Shown here piece after piece: positions 1-7,740 of a DNA stretch of 54,630 bases (the stretch's first letter is position 1; every line of letters starts with the position of its first letter). Location: assembly GCA_903870055.1 (NCBI GenBank), contig CAIQBG010000036.1:1-54630 (forward strand). Reading direction: 5' to 3'. The notes under the pieces were generated by a model. That model saw nothing but the letters and a program-made list of their open reading frames with translations. It did not search any database and was not told the origin of the DNA. The DNA is from an uncultured Pseudomonadota bacterium. Its GTDB lineage: Bacteria; Pseudomonadota; Gammaproteobacteria; Burkholderiales; Rhodocyclaceae. A program made the translations under genes and the position numbers.

Positions 1-112
1 AGCGTTTTTCCTTTCAAAGAATGGTTAAAGGTATGCAACTGCGGCGTTGCCTTGCCATTTTAGGGGAAATGCTCCGCCCAATTCCTGCATCACGTATTTA
101 CGGAGGTTCTGT

Positions 113-418
113 ATGAGCCTTGCATTAATGCAAAAAGTTTGGGATTCGCGCCTGAACGAAACAAACAAGATGGTCATGCTCGTTTTGGCATCTGATGCCA
201 ATGACGATGGGTATGGTGTCCTTTCAGACATGCAGGACGTATTGCAACGAACGTCGATGTCTGAAGACGAAATCTGCCGCGAATTTAGCCAATTAAACGC
301 TGCTGGCGTGATCCATATCGAGAAACGAGCAGATATCCCTACAGCGCTTTACAAAATCAACGTAGAGGCTCTCAGAAAGACCAAGAGCAACCAAGCTTCA
401 CGCGAGGTAGCGCTATGA
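113..418 (+). CDS. Small helix-turn-helix-type protein, first gene of replication operon
   Basis: A 101-residue protein whose N-terminus (SLALMQKVWDSRLNETNKMV) closely resembles that of the next gene (SIALMTDVWKVNIQSAKKMV). Both therefore share the short helical start typical of HTH_36-type replication or regulatory proteins. The start at 113 is chosen because GGAGG lies at 102-106, 6 nt upstream; the reading frame is open further upstream (from 47) but without a ribosome binding site. The stop overlaps the next gene by 4 nt (ATGA), which implies translational coupling. It looks like a short paralogue of the downstream initiator lacking its C-terminal part and may regulate or assist it. That role is inference from position and similarity. 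Confidence 0.7.
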   Translation: MSLALMQKVWDSRLNETNKMVMLVLASDANDDGYGVLSDMQDVLQRTSMSEDEICREFSQLNAAGVIHIEKRADIPTALYKINVEALRKTKSNQASREVAL

Positions 419-1434
419 GCATTGCGCTGATGACTGACGTCTGGAAGGTAAACATCCAGTCAGCAAAAAAGATGGTCTTACTCGCACTTGCCGACAGCGC
501 CAACGACGAAGGAACGAACTGCTTCCCGTCTGTTGCAACGATCATTGAGAAGTGCTCAATGGGTGAGCGTACAGTATTTCGCCACCTTGCTTCGCTAGAA
601 GAGGATGGCTTGATATCTCGTCACGAGCGCCCTGGTCGTTCGACGAATTACGTACTGAATGTTGTTGAAATCCAAGACATCGCGGCAAAGAAACGCCGCA
701 ACCGCACATCCGTCATTGTGGATAACTCAAATGATAATGATGAAGTTATCCACAGCCATGCTAACTCAACTACCCCTGCCAATCTGACAGGGGTACCCGC
801 AAACCCGCATGATATCAATACCCCTGCCAATCTGACAGGGGTGCCAAACTGGCATACCACCCCTGCCAAATTGGCACCCACCCCTGCCAAATTGGCACCC
901 ATAACCACCACTGAACCATCACTTAATCACAACAACCACAACGAGGAAATTTATCCACACGGTCAGGAACTGCCGCGTGGTTGTGGTGGTGATTCTGAAA
1001 TCGAAACAAACCAGCCAACCCTTACCGATCTCATCTGGCCGATCTGTTCGACAGAGGAGCGCACTGCGCTGACCGGGATTCTGGCAACCCTTCCCCAAGC
1101 TCAACACCAGATTCTCCTGGATGAACTCGAAGGTGCCCGACAGGCCGGCGCCATCCGCAAGAGCCTCGTGCTGTTCGCAGGTGCGCTTGTCCGCGCCATG
1201 CACAACGGAACATTCACCGTTGGCTACTCACCTGCTGTCGCTGCAAAACGCCGTGAGCAATCGCAACGATCTAAGACCGTTGAATCTGTCCGAACATTCC
1301 GCCCGGAAATTGCTGCTGATGCAGCTGCCGAAGGTCAACGGCTCATGGAAAAGATTCGCCAACAGTCAATGTCCAGAAAATCAGGAAATTCTCCGGTTGA
1401 AATTAAACGCAATCCCACTGATGCATCAAATTAA
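415..1434 (+). CDS. HTH_36-type replication initiator-like protein carrying an internal candidate origin
   Basis: A 339-residue protein. Residues about 1-85 form a winged-helix domain of the HTH_36 / phage replication protein O type: MVLLALADSANDEG, then FPSVATIIEKCSMGERTVFRHLASLEEDGLI. Residues about 120-165 are a low-complexity linker with TPANLTGVP twice and TPAKLAP twice. The rest is a polar C-terminal region with no fold I can name. The linker is encoded by four DNA repeats flanked by DnaA boxes (listed separately), the arrangement of lambda gene O, where ori lies inside the initiator gene. A role in binding the repeats and starting replication is inference; a purely regulatory HTH role remains possible. 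It overlaps the upstream gene by 4 nt. Confidence 0.75.
   Translation: MSIALMTDVWKVNIQSAKKMVLLALADSANDEGTNCFPSVATIIEKCSMGERTVFRHLASLEEDGLISRHERPGRSTNYVLNVVEIQDIAAKKRRNRTSVIVDNSNDNDEVIHSHANSTTPANLTGVPANPHDINTPANLTGVPNWHTTPAKLAPTPAKLAPITTTEPSLNHNNHNEEIYPHGQELPRGCGGDSEIETNQPTLTDLIWPICSTEERTALTGILATLPQAQHQILLDELEGARQAGAIRKSLVLFAGALVRAMHNGTFTVGYSPAVAAKRREQSQRSKTVESVRTFRPEIAADAAAEGQRLMEKIRQQSMSRKSGNSPVEIKRNPTDASN
717..754. repeat. 11-bp inverted repeat made of two DnaA boxes
   Basis: TGTGGATAACT at 717-727 and AGTTATCCACA at 744-754 are perfect reverse complements separated by 16 nt of AT-rich sequence. Each arm contains a complete DnaA box. The element is inside the coding sequence of the HTH initiator-like protein. 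Confidence 0.8.
772..900. repeat. Four iteron-like repeats
   Basis: All four units begin ACCCCTGCCAA. Units 1 (772-794) and 2 (820-842) are identical 23-mers, each with a 7-bp inverted repeat (ACCCCTG / CAGGGGT). Units 3 (859-879) and 4 (880-900) are identical, directly abutting 21-mers that contain the palindrome TGCCAAATTGGCA. They encode TPANLTGVP and TPAKLAP repeats in the protein. Exact conservation at the nucleotide level argues for selection on, or recent duplication of, the DNA. Confidence 0.85.
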
Positions 1435-1451
1435 TTTAAAAGGGTAAAGAT

Positions 1452-3242
1452 ATGGAATCAAAAAATATGAGTTACGGCGAAATCGAAAGGCGGGTAGATG
1501 AGTTGTATGCCGGTATTAAAAAAGGTATTCAGGAATATCCCGAATACGCAATGCTCATCGCCAATAATAAATATAACGCGGCAAATCAAGAGGCAAAACG
1601 CGCTGGCACTGTTTTTGGATACGACACAGACGAATACAGTTTGGCAAATGCCAATTCCAGAGACCAATGGAATGCGTTAGATACCGTGAAGGCAATTATC
1701 AGCGGTGAAGATGTTTCTCGCGATCAAATTAAAAACCTCGTTCACTCTGACGTGGGAATTGAAATCGCCTATCAAGTAGCCAACGATGATTTCACACAAG
1801 CCGCCCACGATAAATACGTCGCGGCTCAAAACAAAACGCTGCTCTCTGAAATACAACAATACGTTTCCGATATGCCGGAAGCTGCGTTAGCTACGGTAGA
1901 CAAAGAAGTAAATGTTGCGAAACAGGTTTTTGGTGAGGCATCGCAGCAGGCATTTAGGGCCAGAACGACCAAAACCGCAATCAATGATCTCGCCAAAGGA
2001 AACATGCCTTCTCCTGCTGACATAGATATTTTGTTGAGCTCGACAAGCTTTGTTGACATTTTGCACAACAACCAGACTCTTCAATCTGAAAAGGCACTAA
2101 AGGCGATAGAACGTCAAGCAGAGAGATTTCAAATCGAAGGAGTCACCCTCGGCAGAAATGCTGCGATTGCTGACATTAGAAGCTACAACCAAATCCAGCA
2201 CCCTGATTTGAAGCGATTTGCCGCCGTTCAGATTGCAGAAAACTGCACTCAGTCACCTGAATATCAGGCAACTTTTAAAGCTAATGCCCGTGGCGCTTTG
2301 GAAGAGATCGTAAGACTCAACAAAGAAAATGCGGTGATGGTCGATGAAAAGGAAAAGCGCAAGCTGGCAGAGTTTTCACAGGAACCGCCACCGCCTGGAT
2401 TTGCCCCTGAAGCAAAAATCGTTGATATTCAAAACACCGCCAATTCGCTCGATTATTCGGCCATGTTTACGCCTGATGCTATCAAGCACATGGGCGATTC
2501 TGTTGTGGCGGCGATTTACGAAGACAGGGGCCATGTGCGCATCGACTCTGATGAAATTATCTCGAAGTTCGCAGACACTCTGACGCCAGAACAATACCGG
2601 AATTTCAAACAGGAGGACGCCGAGAAAGTCTTGTTTGAGGGACTATCACAAGTCAAAAAGGAGCACGGTTTTATCGGTAGTCCGCATGAAGGAACTATAG
2701 ATCGCACATCGGATATTGCTCAGCAACCCCTACCTCAAGCAAAAGATCTATCGCATGCAAAGCTTTTTGAGCTGACAGAAGTCCCGAGCACAGAACTCAT
2801 GGATGCGCGCATCCACTTTGGAACGCGTGTCTCTGAATATACGGCCCGCACAAACGGCGGGCCTTATAAGGGCGAAATATTGGCAACCGATACGCACCTA
2901 GTGCAATTGGTGAGTGGGAAATCCATCGTATTCCACCGTAAATCAGATGTGACATTGCCTGATGGCCTCAAAAACCTTAACGGCCATGAACTATCGATTT
3001 ATTACAAGGACACCACTGCCAAGGCCTATCCGCTTGATCCGGTCAAAGATCAATTAGATCGGTCTGTTGCTTCTTTAGATCGTGCTGCAAAAAGTATTGG
3101 GATCCCGGTGTCGTTTGGTGAACAACTGACCCAGGCTCGTAACGAAGCCTGGAAAGGCATTCAAGCAAGCCGCAACCCTGCCCAAGAACCGAAACAACCT
3201 GCACCCACCCAAAACGAACCCCAGCCCTCTCGCTCGCGCTAA
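1452..3242 (+). CDS. Large protein with C-terminal KfrB-like domain
   Basis: A 596-residue hydrophilic, helix-rich protein without signal peptide or membrane segment. I do not recognise residues 1-450. Residues about 454-580 (HFGTRVSEYTARTNGG, YKGEI, FHRKSD, LSIYYKD, PVKDQLDRSVASLDRAA) match the last ~125 residues of the 1119-residue protein at 41382-44741. The pattern resembles the KfrB domain found in plasmid proteins; that name is from memory of the family, not from a search. The start at 1452 follows AGGGTAAAG; a second ATG lies five codons later. The gene sits between the initiator gene and an HU homologue, so a plasmid-maintenance or DNA-binding role is plausible but unproven. Confidence 0.8.
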   Translation: MESKNMSYGEIERRVDELYAGIKKGIQEYPEYAMLIANNKYNAANQEAKRAGTVFGYDTDEYSLANANSRDQWNALDTVKAIISGEDVSRDQIKNLVHSDVGIEIAYQVANDDFTQAAHDKYVAAQNKTLLSEIQQYVSDMPEAALATVDKEVNVAKQVFGEASQQAFRARTTKTAINDLAKGNMPSPADIDILLSSTSFVDILHNNQTLQSEKALKAIERQAERFQIEGVTLGRNAAIADIRSYNQIQHPDLKRFAAVQIAENCTQSPEYQATFKANARGALEEIVRLNKENAVMVDEKEKRKLAEFSQEPPPPGFAPEAKIVDIQNTANSLDYSAMFTPDAIKHMGDSVVAAIYEDRGHVRIDSDEIISKFADTLTPEQYRNFKQEDAEKVLFEGLSQVKKEHGFIGSPHEGTIDRTSDIAQQPLPQAKDLSHAKLFELTEVPSTELMDARIHFGTRVSEYTARTNGGPYKGEILATDTHLVQLVSGKSIVFHRKSDVTLPDGLKNLNGHELSIYYKDTTAKAYPLDPVKDQLDRSVASLDRAAKSIGIPVSFGEQLTQARNEAWKGIQASRNPAQEPKQPAPTQNEPQPSRSR

Positions 3243-3286
3243 CCGGGAACAAGTCCCAACTTCCTTCTCTCTGAAAAAGAATCGTC

Positions 3287-3568
3287 ATGAATAAAAATGA
3301 ACTCGCCACTGCCATCGCCAAAGAAACCGGGCTAAGCGAACGTGTTGCCACCGCCGTTTTAAAGGCGTCCCTTGAAGTCATTATGAGGACGTTAAGCGAA
3401 GGCGACACGGTTGCCATAAATGGGTTCGGCGTATTCGCAAGCAAGCGTCGAGAGGCGCGCACAGGCCGAAACCCGATAACCGGTGAGTCCATCAAGATAA
3501 AACCGACAAACACCGTTCGATTCACACCCGGCTCTCCGTTTAAAGCCGCCGTGAACAACCGTAAGTAA
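3287..3568 (+). CDS. HU-family DNA-binding protein
   Basis: A 93-residue protein of the usual HU length. It has the hallmark order: N-terminal helices (MNKNELATAIAKETGLSE), then the beta-arm signature GFGVFASKRREARTGRNP at about residues 46-63, and the closing FTPGSPFKAAVN. HU proteins bend DNA non-specifically and assist replication initiation and nucleoprotein assembly. It lies about 2.3 kb downstream of the candidate origin, so support of initiation is a natural inference. A second, more divergent HU-like gene lies at 50266-50574. Confidence 0.92.
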   Translation: MNKNELATAIAKETGLSERVATAVLKASLEVIMRTLSEGDTVAINGFGVFASKRREARTGRNPITGESIKIKPTNTVRFTPGSPFKAAVNNRK

Positions 3569-3584
3569 CGGGCGCCTTACTGAC

Positions 3585-3971
3585 ATGAAACCGACCTACA
3601 ACCATGTCGAGCTGATGGGCGAAATTAGCTTTATTGATCGCCCACGAATCGCCTCCAACGGAAGCCGCTGCACTGTGGATTTTGATGTGGAGGTTCGCTC
3701 ATCCTCAAGGCTCTCCTCAGGCGAGACTCAGACTCACATTGATGTCTTTCAGGTGATGCTGACCAACCAGACTGCGGACTGGGTTTACGAGCATCTGTGC
3801 AAAGGAACCCACGTTTTTGTGATTGGCACCCTCAAAGCAAATCGTGGCGGCATTGTAGTTTTGGCGAAGACGATCAAACCCTTGAGTAGCGAGCCAAATA
3901 AGGCGATGGGGGCACCAGTCGCGGTGGAACCCCCATCTGGCTCAAACATCCACCCCGGGGCACGGAGGTAG
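3585..3971 (+). CDS. SSB-like OB-fold protein
   Basis: A 128-residue protein beginning with an SSB-type first strand (YNHVELMGEISFIDRPRI). It continues with VFQVMLTNQTADWVYEHLCKG and THVFVIGTLKAN, matching the SSB pattern of strand, helix and 'G..V.V.G.L'. It lacks the acidic C-terminal tip DDVPF seen in the second SSB at 40958-41362; its tail is basic (HPGARR) instead. It probably binds single-stranded DNA but may not recruit host SSB partners in the usual way. It lies just before the T4SS genes. Confidence 0.75.
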   Translation: MKPTYNHVELMGEISFIDRPRIASNGSRCTVDFDVEVRSSSRLSSGETQTHIDVFQVMLTNQTADWVYEHLCKGTHVFVIGTLKANRGGIVVLAKTIKPLSSEPNKAMGAPVAVEPPSGSNIHPGARR

Positions 3972-4035
3972 CCAGGGGAAGCTGTAGAAGTTGCCCGAAT
4001 TTAACCACGATTTAAACCACGAAAGGAAATACAAG

Positions 4036-4353
4036 ATGAAGAACACATTACGCAAGCATCTACCGATCATTGGCAGCACTGCCACTTGCTGCGGAGCGAT
4101 TGCACTATTGGCACTGGGTATGACGGAAACGGCCTGGGCACAACTCGCCCAGGTAAATAACGTCGCTACCGCTGTGCTGGACACGATGAAGGCCGGTGGC
4201 ACAGCTGTTGCTGCATCCGCATGTGCGGTATCTGGTTACAAGGTCGCTTTTCAAGGTGCTCGCTTTGAAGATGTCAGCAAAGTGCTCATTGGCGGCACGC
4301 TGATTGGCGGCTCAACTGCTGCGGCCGGTTGGTTAATGGGTGCCGCTAGTTAA
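4036..4353 (+). CDS. virB2: VirB2-like pilin subunit of the T4SS
   Basis: A 105-residue protein with a cleavable signal peptide ending near TETAWA, followed by two hydrophobic segments around residues 50-100 (AVAASACAVSGYKVAF and IGGTLIGGSTAAAGWLMG) flanking a short polar loop. This is the length and topology of the VirB2/TrbC propilin. The start at 4036 is preceded by AAAGGAAA; the frame can be extended upstream to a TTG at 3991 but that adds no signal-peptide features. The stop overlaps the start of virB3 by 1 nt. It builds the conjugative pilus fibre of the VirB system. Confidence 0.85.
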   Translation: MKNTLRKHLPIIGSTATCCGAIALLALGMTETAWAQLAQVNNVATAVLDTMKAGGTAVAASACAVSGYKVAFQGARFEDVSKVLIGGTLIGGSTAAAGWLMGAAS

Positions 4354-4664
4354 TGCGCCACCCAATCTACAAGGGTTGTACGCGCCCCCCGTTGTTATGG
4401 GGGGTGCCACTCATGCCCCTAATGGCAGTAGGTGCGCCATCGATGATCCTTATGTTTGTCGGGTTAGCCTACGCAATGCCTTTGGCAATTGTGTCAATCC
4501 TGACATTCGTTGGGACGTTCGTGTTTATGCGTGAAGTCACAAAGCGCGATGACCACCGCCTTGTCCAGCTCCTACGGATGATGCCGCTACGTTCCAAGAA
4601 CAAGAACCGCCGTTACTGGGGCTGTGTCAGCTATTGCCCGGTTAACTACAAGCGCCGGACATAA
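4353..4664 (+). CDS. virB3: VirB3-like T4SS inner-membrane protein
   Basis: A 103-residue protein with the typical VirB3 start ([19 protein letters not shown]), then a hydrophobic hairpin at about residues 20-60 ([31 protein letters not shown]) and a C-terminal region rich in Arg, Lys and Tyr. Length and topology match VirB3. It directly follows virB2, as in Agrobacterium-type operons, with a 1-nt overlap. It works with VirB4 at the inner membrane. Confidence 0.88.
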   Translation: MRHPIYKGCTRPPLLWGVPLMPLMAVGAPSMILMFVGLAYAMPLAIVSILTFVGTFVFMREVTKRDDHRLVQLLRMMPLRSKNKNRRYWGCVSYCPVNYKRRT

Positions 4665-4666
4665 CA

Positions 4667-5452
4667 GTGACTCTTATGGCAAACGAACATGATATTGGCG
4701 AGCTGTGCATGAGCTCAACCTTGGAACGCGATGCGCTACAGATGAGCGATCGTTTGAATGCGCTCGGCCACACCATAGTCATCGGACGAACAAGCTCCGG
4801 CATGTCATTTCCAGCAGAAACTGTCAGCTCAGAGGCTACGCCAATGCATACCACCACAGAGAAACCCGCTTTATCGCTCAAAGAGGCCATAGAAAAGATG
4901 CGGCCTGATCGCGTCCTCAATTGGCATCAACAGCGCGATGATCTTCTGGATGCGCTAGAACAACTTGTTGGCATCGAAGATGGCCCCGGCATGGCAGTCA
5001 ATGGATGGGTTGAGGCAATGGAGAAAGCCCGCGCAGCCATTGCCAAAGTTAAGAGCGACAAAAAGACTACGATTGAAAATCCGATCGCTGTAATCAACGC
5101 CCTACAAAAACAGATCGAACATCTGGAAGAAGCCTTGCGCCGTCAAAACGACTCTAATCGAAACAGTTTTGAACTGGACATGCGGCGCTTTCTGCTTGTT
5201 CTTCGAGCCCACGCGATCATCCCCTTATACCTAGGGAAGCAATCTAGAAACGAAGTTTTGGAACCATCCGACTTTGTTTATGGATCTATTGACCGCTATG
5301 TGACCGACATGACCTATGCACTTCGCGACCAACTCTGGATGCTGGATGACGCTCCGATTCCGGACGAAATGAAAGAAGCGATTCGAGAGTCCTGTCAGTA
5401 CGGATCCGAACGGTGGGAACTGCAAACGTCTTCACGCTCCCAACAAACCTAA
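4667..5452 (+). CDS. Unknown T4SS-operon protein
   Basis: A 261-residue soluble protein with no signal peptide or membrane segment. Residues about 60-190 are predicted helical and include a coiled-coil-like stretch ([18 protein letters not shown]). I do not recognise a family. The start is either GTG at 4667, 2 nt after the virB3 stop, or ATG at 4676. The position between virB3 and an exported protein points to an element-specific accessory role in the secretion or mating apparatus. Confidence 0.75.
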   Translation: MTLMANEHDIGELCMSSTLERDALQMSDRLNALGHTIVIGRTSSGMSFPAETVSSEATPMHTTTEKPALSLKEAIEKMRPDRVLNWHQQRDDLLDALEQLVGIEDGPGMAVNGWVEAMEKARAAIAKVKSDKKTTIENPIAVINALQKQIEHLEEALRRQNDSNRNSFELDMRRFLLVLRAHAIIPLYLGKQSRNEVLEPSDFVYGSIDRYVTDMTYALRDQLWMLDDAPIPDEMKEAIRESCQYGSERWELQTSSRSQQT

Positions 5453-5465
5453 CAAAGGAATCCAG

Positions 5466-6083
5466 ATGAAATACTTAATGAAGAAATTTGCCGTTAGTTT
5501 CATTGCTGCCGCAAGCGTTGCCAGCATCGCTCATGCCGATTCGAGCATCCCAGCAAAACCGGAGCTAGTCGAGATTGATGTGACGGTAACTAAAGACCAT
5601 GGCGAGACCGGTGATCTGCGGCAATCTAACTCGGGCAGTTGGTTCCGTAGAACCGTCAAGACTGAGGTCGACGCCTATGCAACACCGACCACTAAAGTGA
5701 GTATGCGCACAGAAATTGATAAGCCATCTGTAACCTCTGCGCGGCGCATCATCAAGTTCCGTTCAGCGATGGCTAAGTCAAACGATGAAATCTTCAGCCA
5801 TGACAGCTACCAAGAAACATCTGTCGGCGTTGATGCAGCCTATATCCCTGCTGCTAGTTCAGCACCTGTCAAGCCCGAGCTTGAATACGCACATGTCTTG
5901 GTGTCCATCGATGACCTCATAAACCTTGAAAAATTCCGTTTGACCGACGCCAAGGACGACTTCATTGATCTACCGAGTATTAAAAGCGTAAGGATCGCCG
6001 TCCCCGTCGTGCCGGGTGACATAAATACCGTCAAGCGGGGTGATTACACCGTAACCGTCACCGAACGCACGCTCAGCAATTGA
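5466..6083 (+). CDS. Exported protein with the SGSWFRRTVKTEVDAY motif
   Basis: A 205-residue protein with a Sec signal peptide (MKYLMKKFAVSFIAAASVAS, cleavage after IAHA). Residues 55-71 read NSGSWFRRTVKTEVDAY. A nearly identical 17-residue stretch occurs in the 527-residue exported protein at 51254-52837, with no clear similarity outside it. The remainder looks beta-rich. AAAGGAATCCAG precedes the ATG. Position in the virB operon suggests a periplasmic or outer-membrane accessory of the mating machine. I do not recognise a named family. Confidence 0.8.
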   Translation: MKYLMKKFAVSFIAAASVASIAHADSSIPAKPELVEIDVTVTKDHGETGDLRQSNSGSWFRRTVKTEVDAYATPTTKVSMRTEIDKPSVTSARRIIKFRSAMAKSNDEIFSHDSYQETSVGVDAAYIPAASSAPVKPELEYAHVLVSIDDLINLEKFRLTDAKDDFIDLPSIKSVRIAVPVVPGDINTVKRGDYTVTVTERTLSN

Positions 6084-6114
6084 ACCGCAATCAATAACAA
6101 ACAGTAAAAACCAG

Positions 6115-7740
6115 ATGAAATCCATTCATTCCGATGGCAGCTTTGTTTTAAATGTGATCCTGTGTGTCGCAGGCGCGCTACTTAAAGCCATTTTGTGGCT
6201 ACCAGGCGCATTGGCTGGCATGGCCCTGCTCGCATACGCCTACTACCCGGAATCCACACTCGAACTTCTGCAAGGGATCGCCAGTCGTGATGCCGCCTCC
6301 ATTACTGGACTGCTGGTGCAGACGATCTTGATTTGTGCCTGGATTTCAATGGCGTTTAGCTTTTTAACTTGCAAACCCTGCAACACCTGTGCCGAAGCTC
6401 TATATCAGCTTGCTGATGCTTGCCAACGATTGGTAAAACAAGCTCGCAAATTCGCCAAAAAGGCCCTTTCGTCATTCAATCGGCCGAATGTTGCACAACT
6501 TGGACTAGCCGAGACCGTTTCATACGATGCGCCGGAAGCTTCAGGGGTAGTCATCGGCGGTATCAATGGCAAACCGCTGATTGACACCAGCATGCTGCCT
6601 GTTGCGATCCTAGGTAAGCCACGTAGCGGTAAAACCTGCAGCTTTATCATTCCAACGCTGCTCACCTGGAAAGGCAGCGCAATTGTTACGGATGCACGTG
6701 GTGCGACCTATGAAATCACAGCCGGATGGCGACAGGGATGTGCAAACAATCGAATCCGCTGTATCGCTTTTTGCGATCCAGAAAGTCCGGATACATTCAA
6801 CTTCTTAGATGCCATTCCCTGGGGAAGTGAGGATGAGTATTCGGCAACCCGCCATCTGGCCCGTCTAATTCTAGATGACTTTGCCCCGCTCGAGAATTTC
6901 GACAAGCAAGGCACGGTGAGTATTGCCGTCGTATTGCTGATCCTAGTTATCCAGAATGTACACCAAGTATTCCAGACACATGCAAGCCTTCATCATGCAT
7001 GGCAGTTCGTTAGCGCAGGCTCTAACTCGCTCGAAACCATGATCACTATGGCGATTGCCGATGCACCATCTGCCATCACTCAATCTGACATTAAGCTCTT
7101 GTCCCTGTGCCTGCAAAACAAGGACATTGAGCGGCGCGCGCGTGAAGCTATCTTGAGTGCGCTTTATGTATTCCAATTCAAAGATGTTAAACGGAATTCC
7201 TCGACCAGCACATTCAGTCTCCGAGAGCTGAACGAGGAAGGTTCGAAGACTACCGTGTACCTGAACTATTCGCCCAGAAACGCAGGCGAAGCATTCCCCC
7301 TGATACGGATTTTTACGGGCCTTGTTATTGCTTCACGTCAAAGCACAGATATTTACGGCCGATTGTTGTTGGCCCTGGACGATTTTAGTGTTTCAGGGTG
7401 CGCACGGTTATTGGATTTCTCAATGCCAGACCTGGAATCTCGAAACATTAAGCCCGCGCTCACTTTCCATCATCTGGACAACAGCCTCGACGCTATCTGG
7501 AAGAAGTGCCCGATCCGATCAGTGTTACAGGTAATCAATTACGAAACAGCCGAACTTGTATCCCGAGAACTATCAGGAGCTTCGCCATTCTCCGGCCAAG
7601 CATTCACGTCACAAGACATCATGCGTCTCGATGAGGAAGAAGCAATCATTGTCGGCTGCTCCGAGCAACCGTTCCAGGCAGCCACCTATCCTTACTACAA
7701 GGATGCCAACATGCTGGCTAGCCGGGGTCAATCACTGTGA
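6115..7740 (+). CDS. TraG/VirD4-like ATPase inside the virB operon
   Basis: A 541-residue protein with N-terminal hydrophobic segments (about residues 10-45 and 60-85). Walker A GKPRSGKT is at residues 167-174 and a Walker B-like LLLALDDF at about 418-424. After Walker A it shows the coupling-protein pattern (TDARGATYEITAGWR, FCDPESPDTFNFLDAIPW). Coupling proteins hand substrate DNA or protein to the T4SS channel. A full-length second one lies at 36685-38949, so this copy may be specialised or regulatory. Walker B has Asp-Asp instead of the usual Asp-Glu. The gene overlaps the next open frame by 4 nt. Confidence 0.85.
   Translation: MKSIHSDGSFVLNVILCVAGALLKAILWLPGALAGMALLAYAYYPESTLELLQGIASRDAASITGLLVQTILICAWISMAFSFLTCKPCNTCAEALYQLADACQRLVKQARKFAKKALSSFNRPNVAQLGLAETVSYDAPEASGVVIGGINGKPLIDTSMLPVAILGKPRSGKTCSFIIPTLLTWKGSAIVTDARGATYEITAGWRQGCANNRIRCIAFCDPESPDTFNFLDAIPWGSEDEYSATRHLARLILDDFAPLENFDKQGTVSIAVVLLILVIQNVHQVFQTHASLHHAWQFVSAGSNSLETMITMAIADAPSAITQSDIKLLSLCLQNKDIERRAREAILSALYVFQFKDVKRNSSTSTFSLRELNEEGSKTTVYLNYSPRNAGEAFPLIRIFTGLVIASRQSTDIYGRLLLALDDFSVSGCARLLDFSMPDLESRNIKPALTFHHLDNSLDAIWKKCPIRSVLQVINYETAELVSRELSGASPFSGQAFTSQDIMRLDEEEAIIVGCSEQPFQAATYPYYKDANMLASRGQSL

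Larger units (their letters stand above)
717..959. other. Candidate replication origin (DnaA boxes plus iterons) inside the initiator gene
   Basis: Three perfect matches to the consensus DnaA box TTATCCACA occur within 243 nt: minus orientation at 717-725, plus orientation at 746-754 and at 951-959. Between the second and third lie four iteron-like repeats at 772-794, 820-842, 859-879 and 880-900. The first two boxes form an 11-bp inverted repeat around an AT-rich spacer at 728-743. Iterons between DnaA boxes are the standard build of plasmid and lambdoid origins. Origin function is inferred from this architecture. Confidence 0.65.

Noticed and set aside
1..112. A promoter or attachment site at the start of the window
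   Set aside because: No tRNA end, direct-repeat attachment site or convincing -35/-10 pair was visible; only the GGAGG at 102-106 is supported.
772..900. CRISPR-like repeats
   Set aside because: The units are unequal in spacing, inside a coding frame, and have no spacer-like uniform intervals; iterons explain them better.
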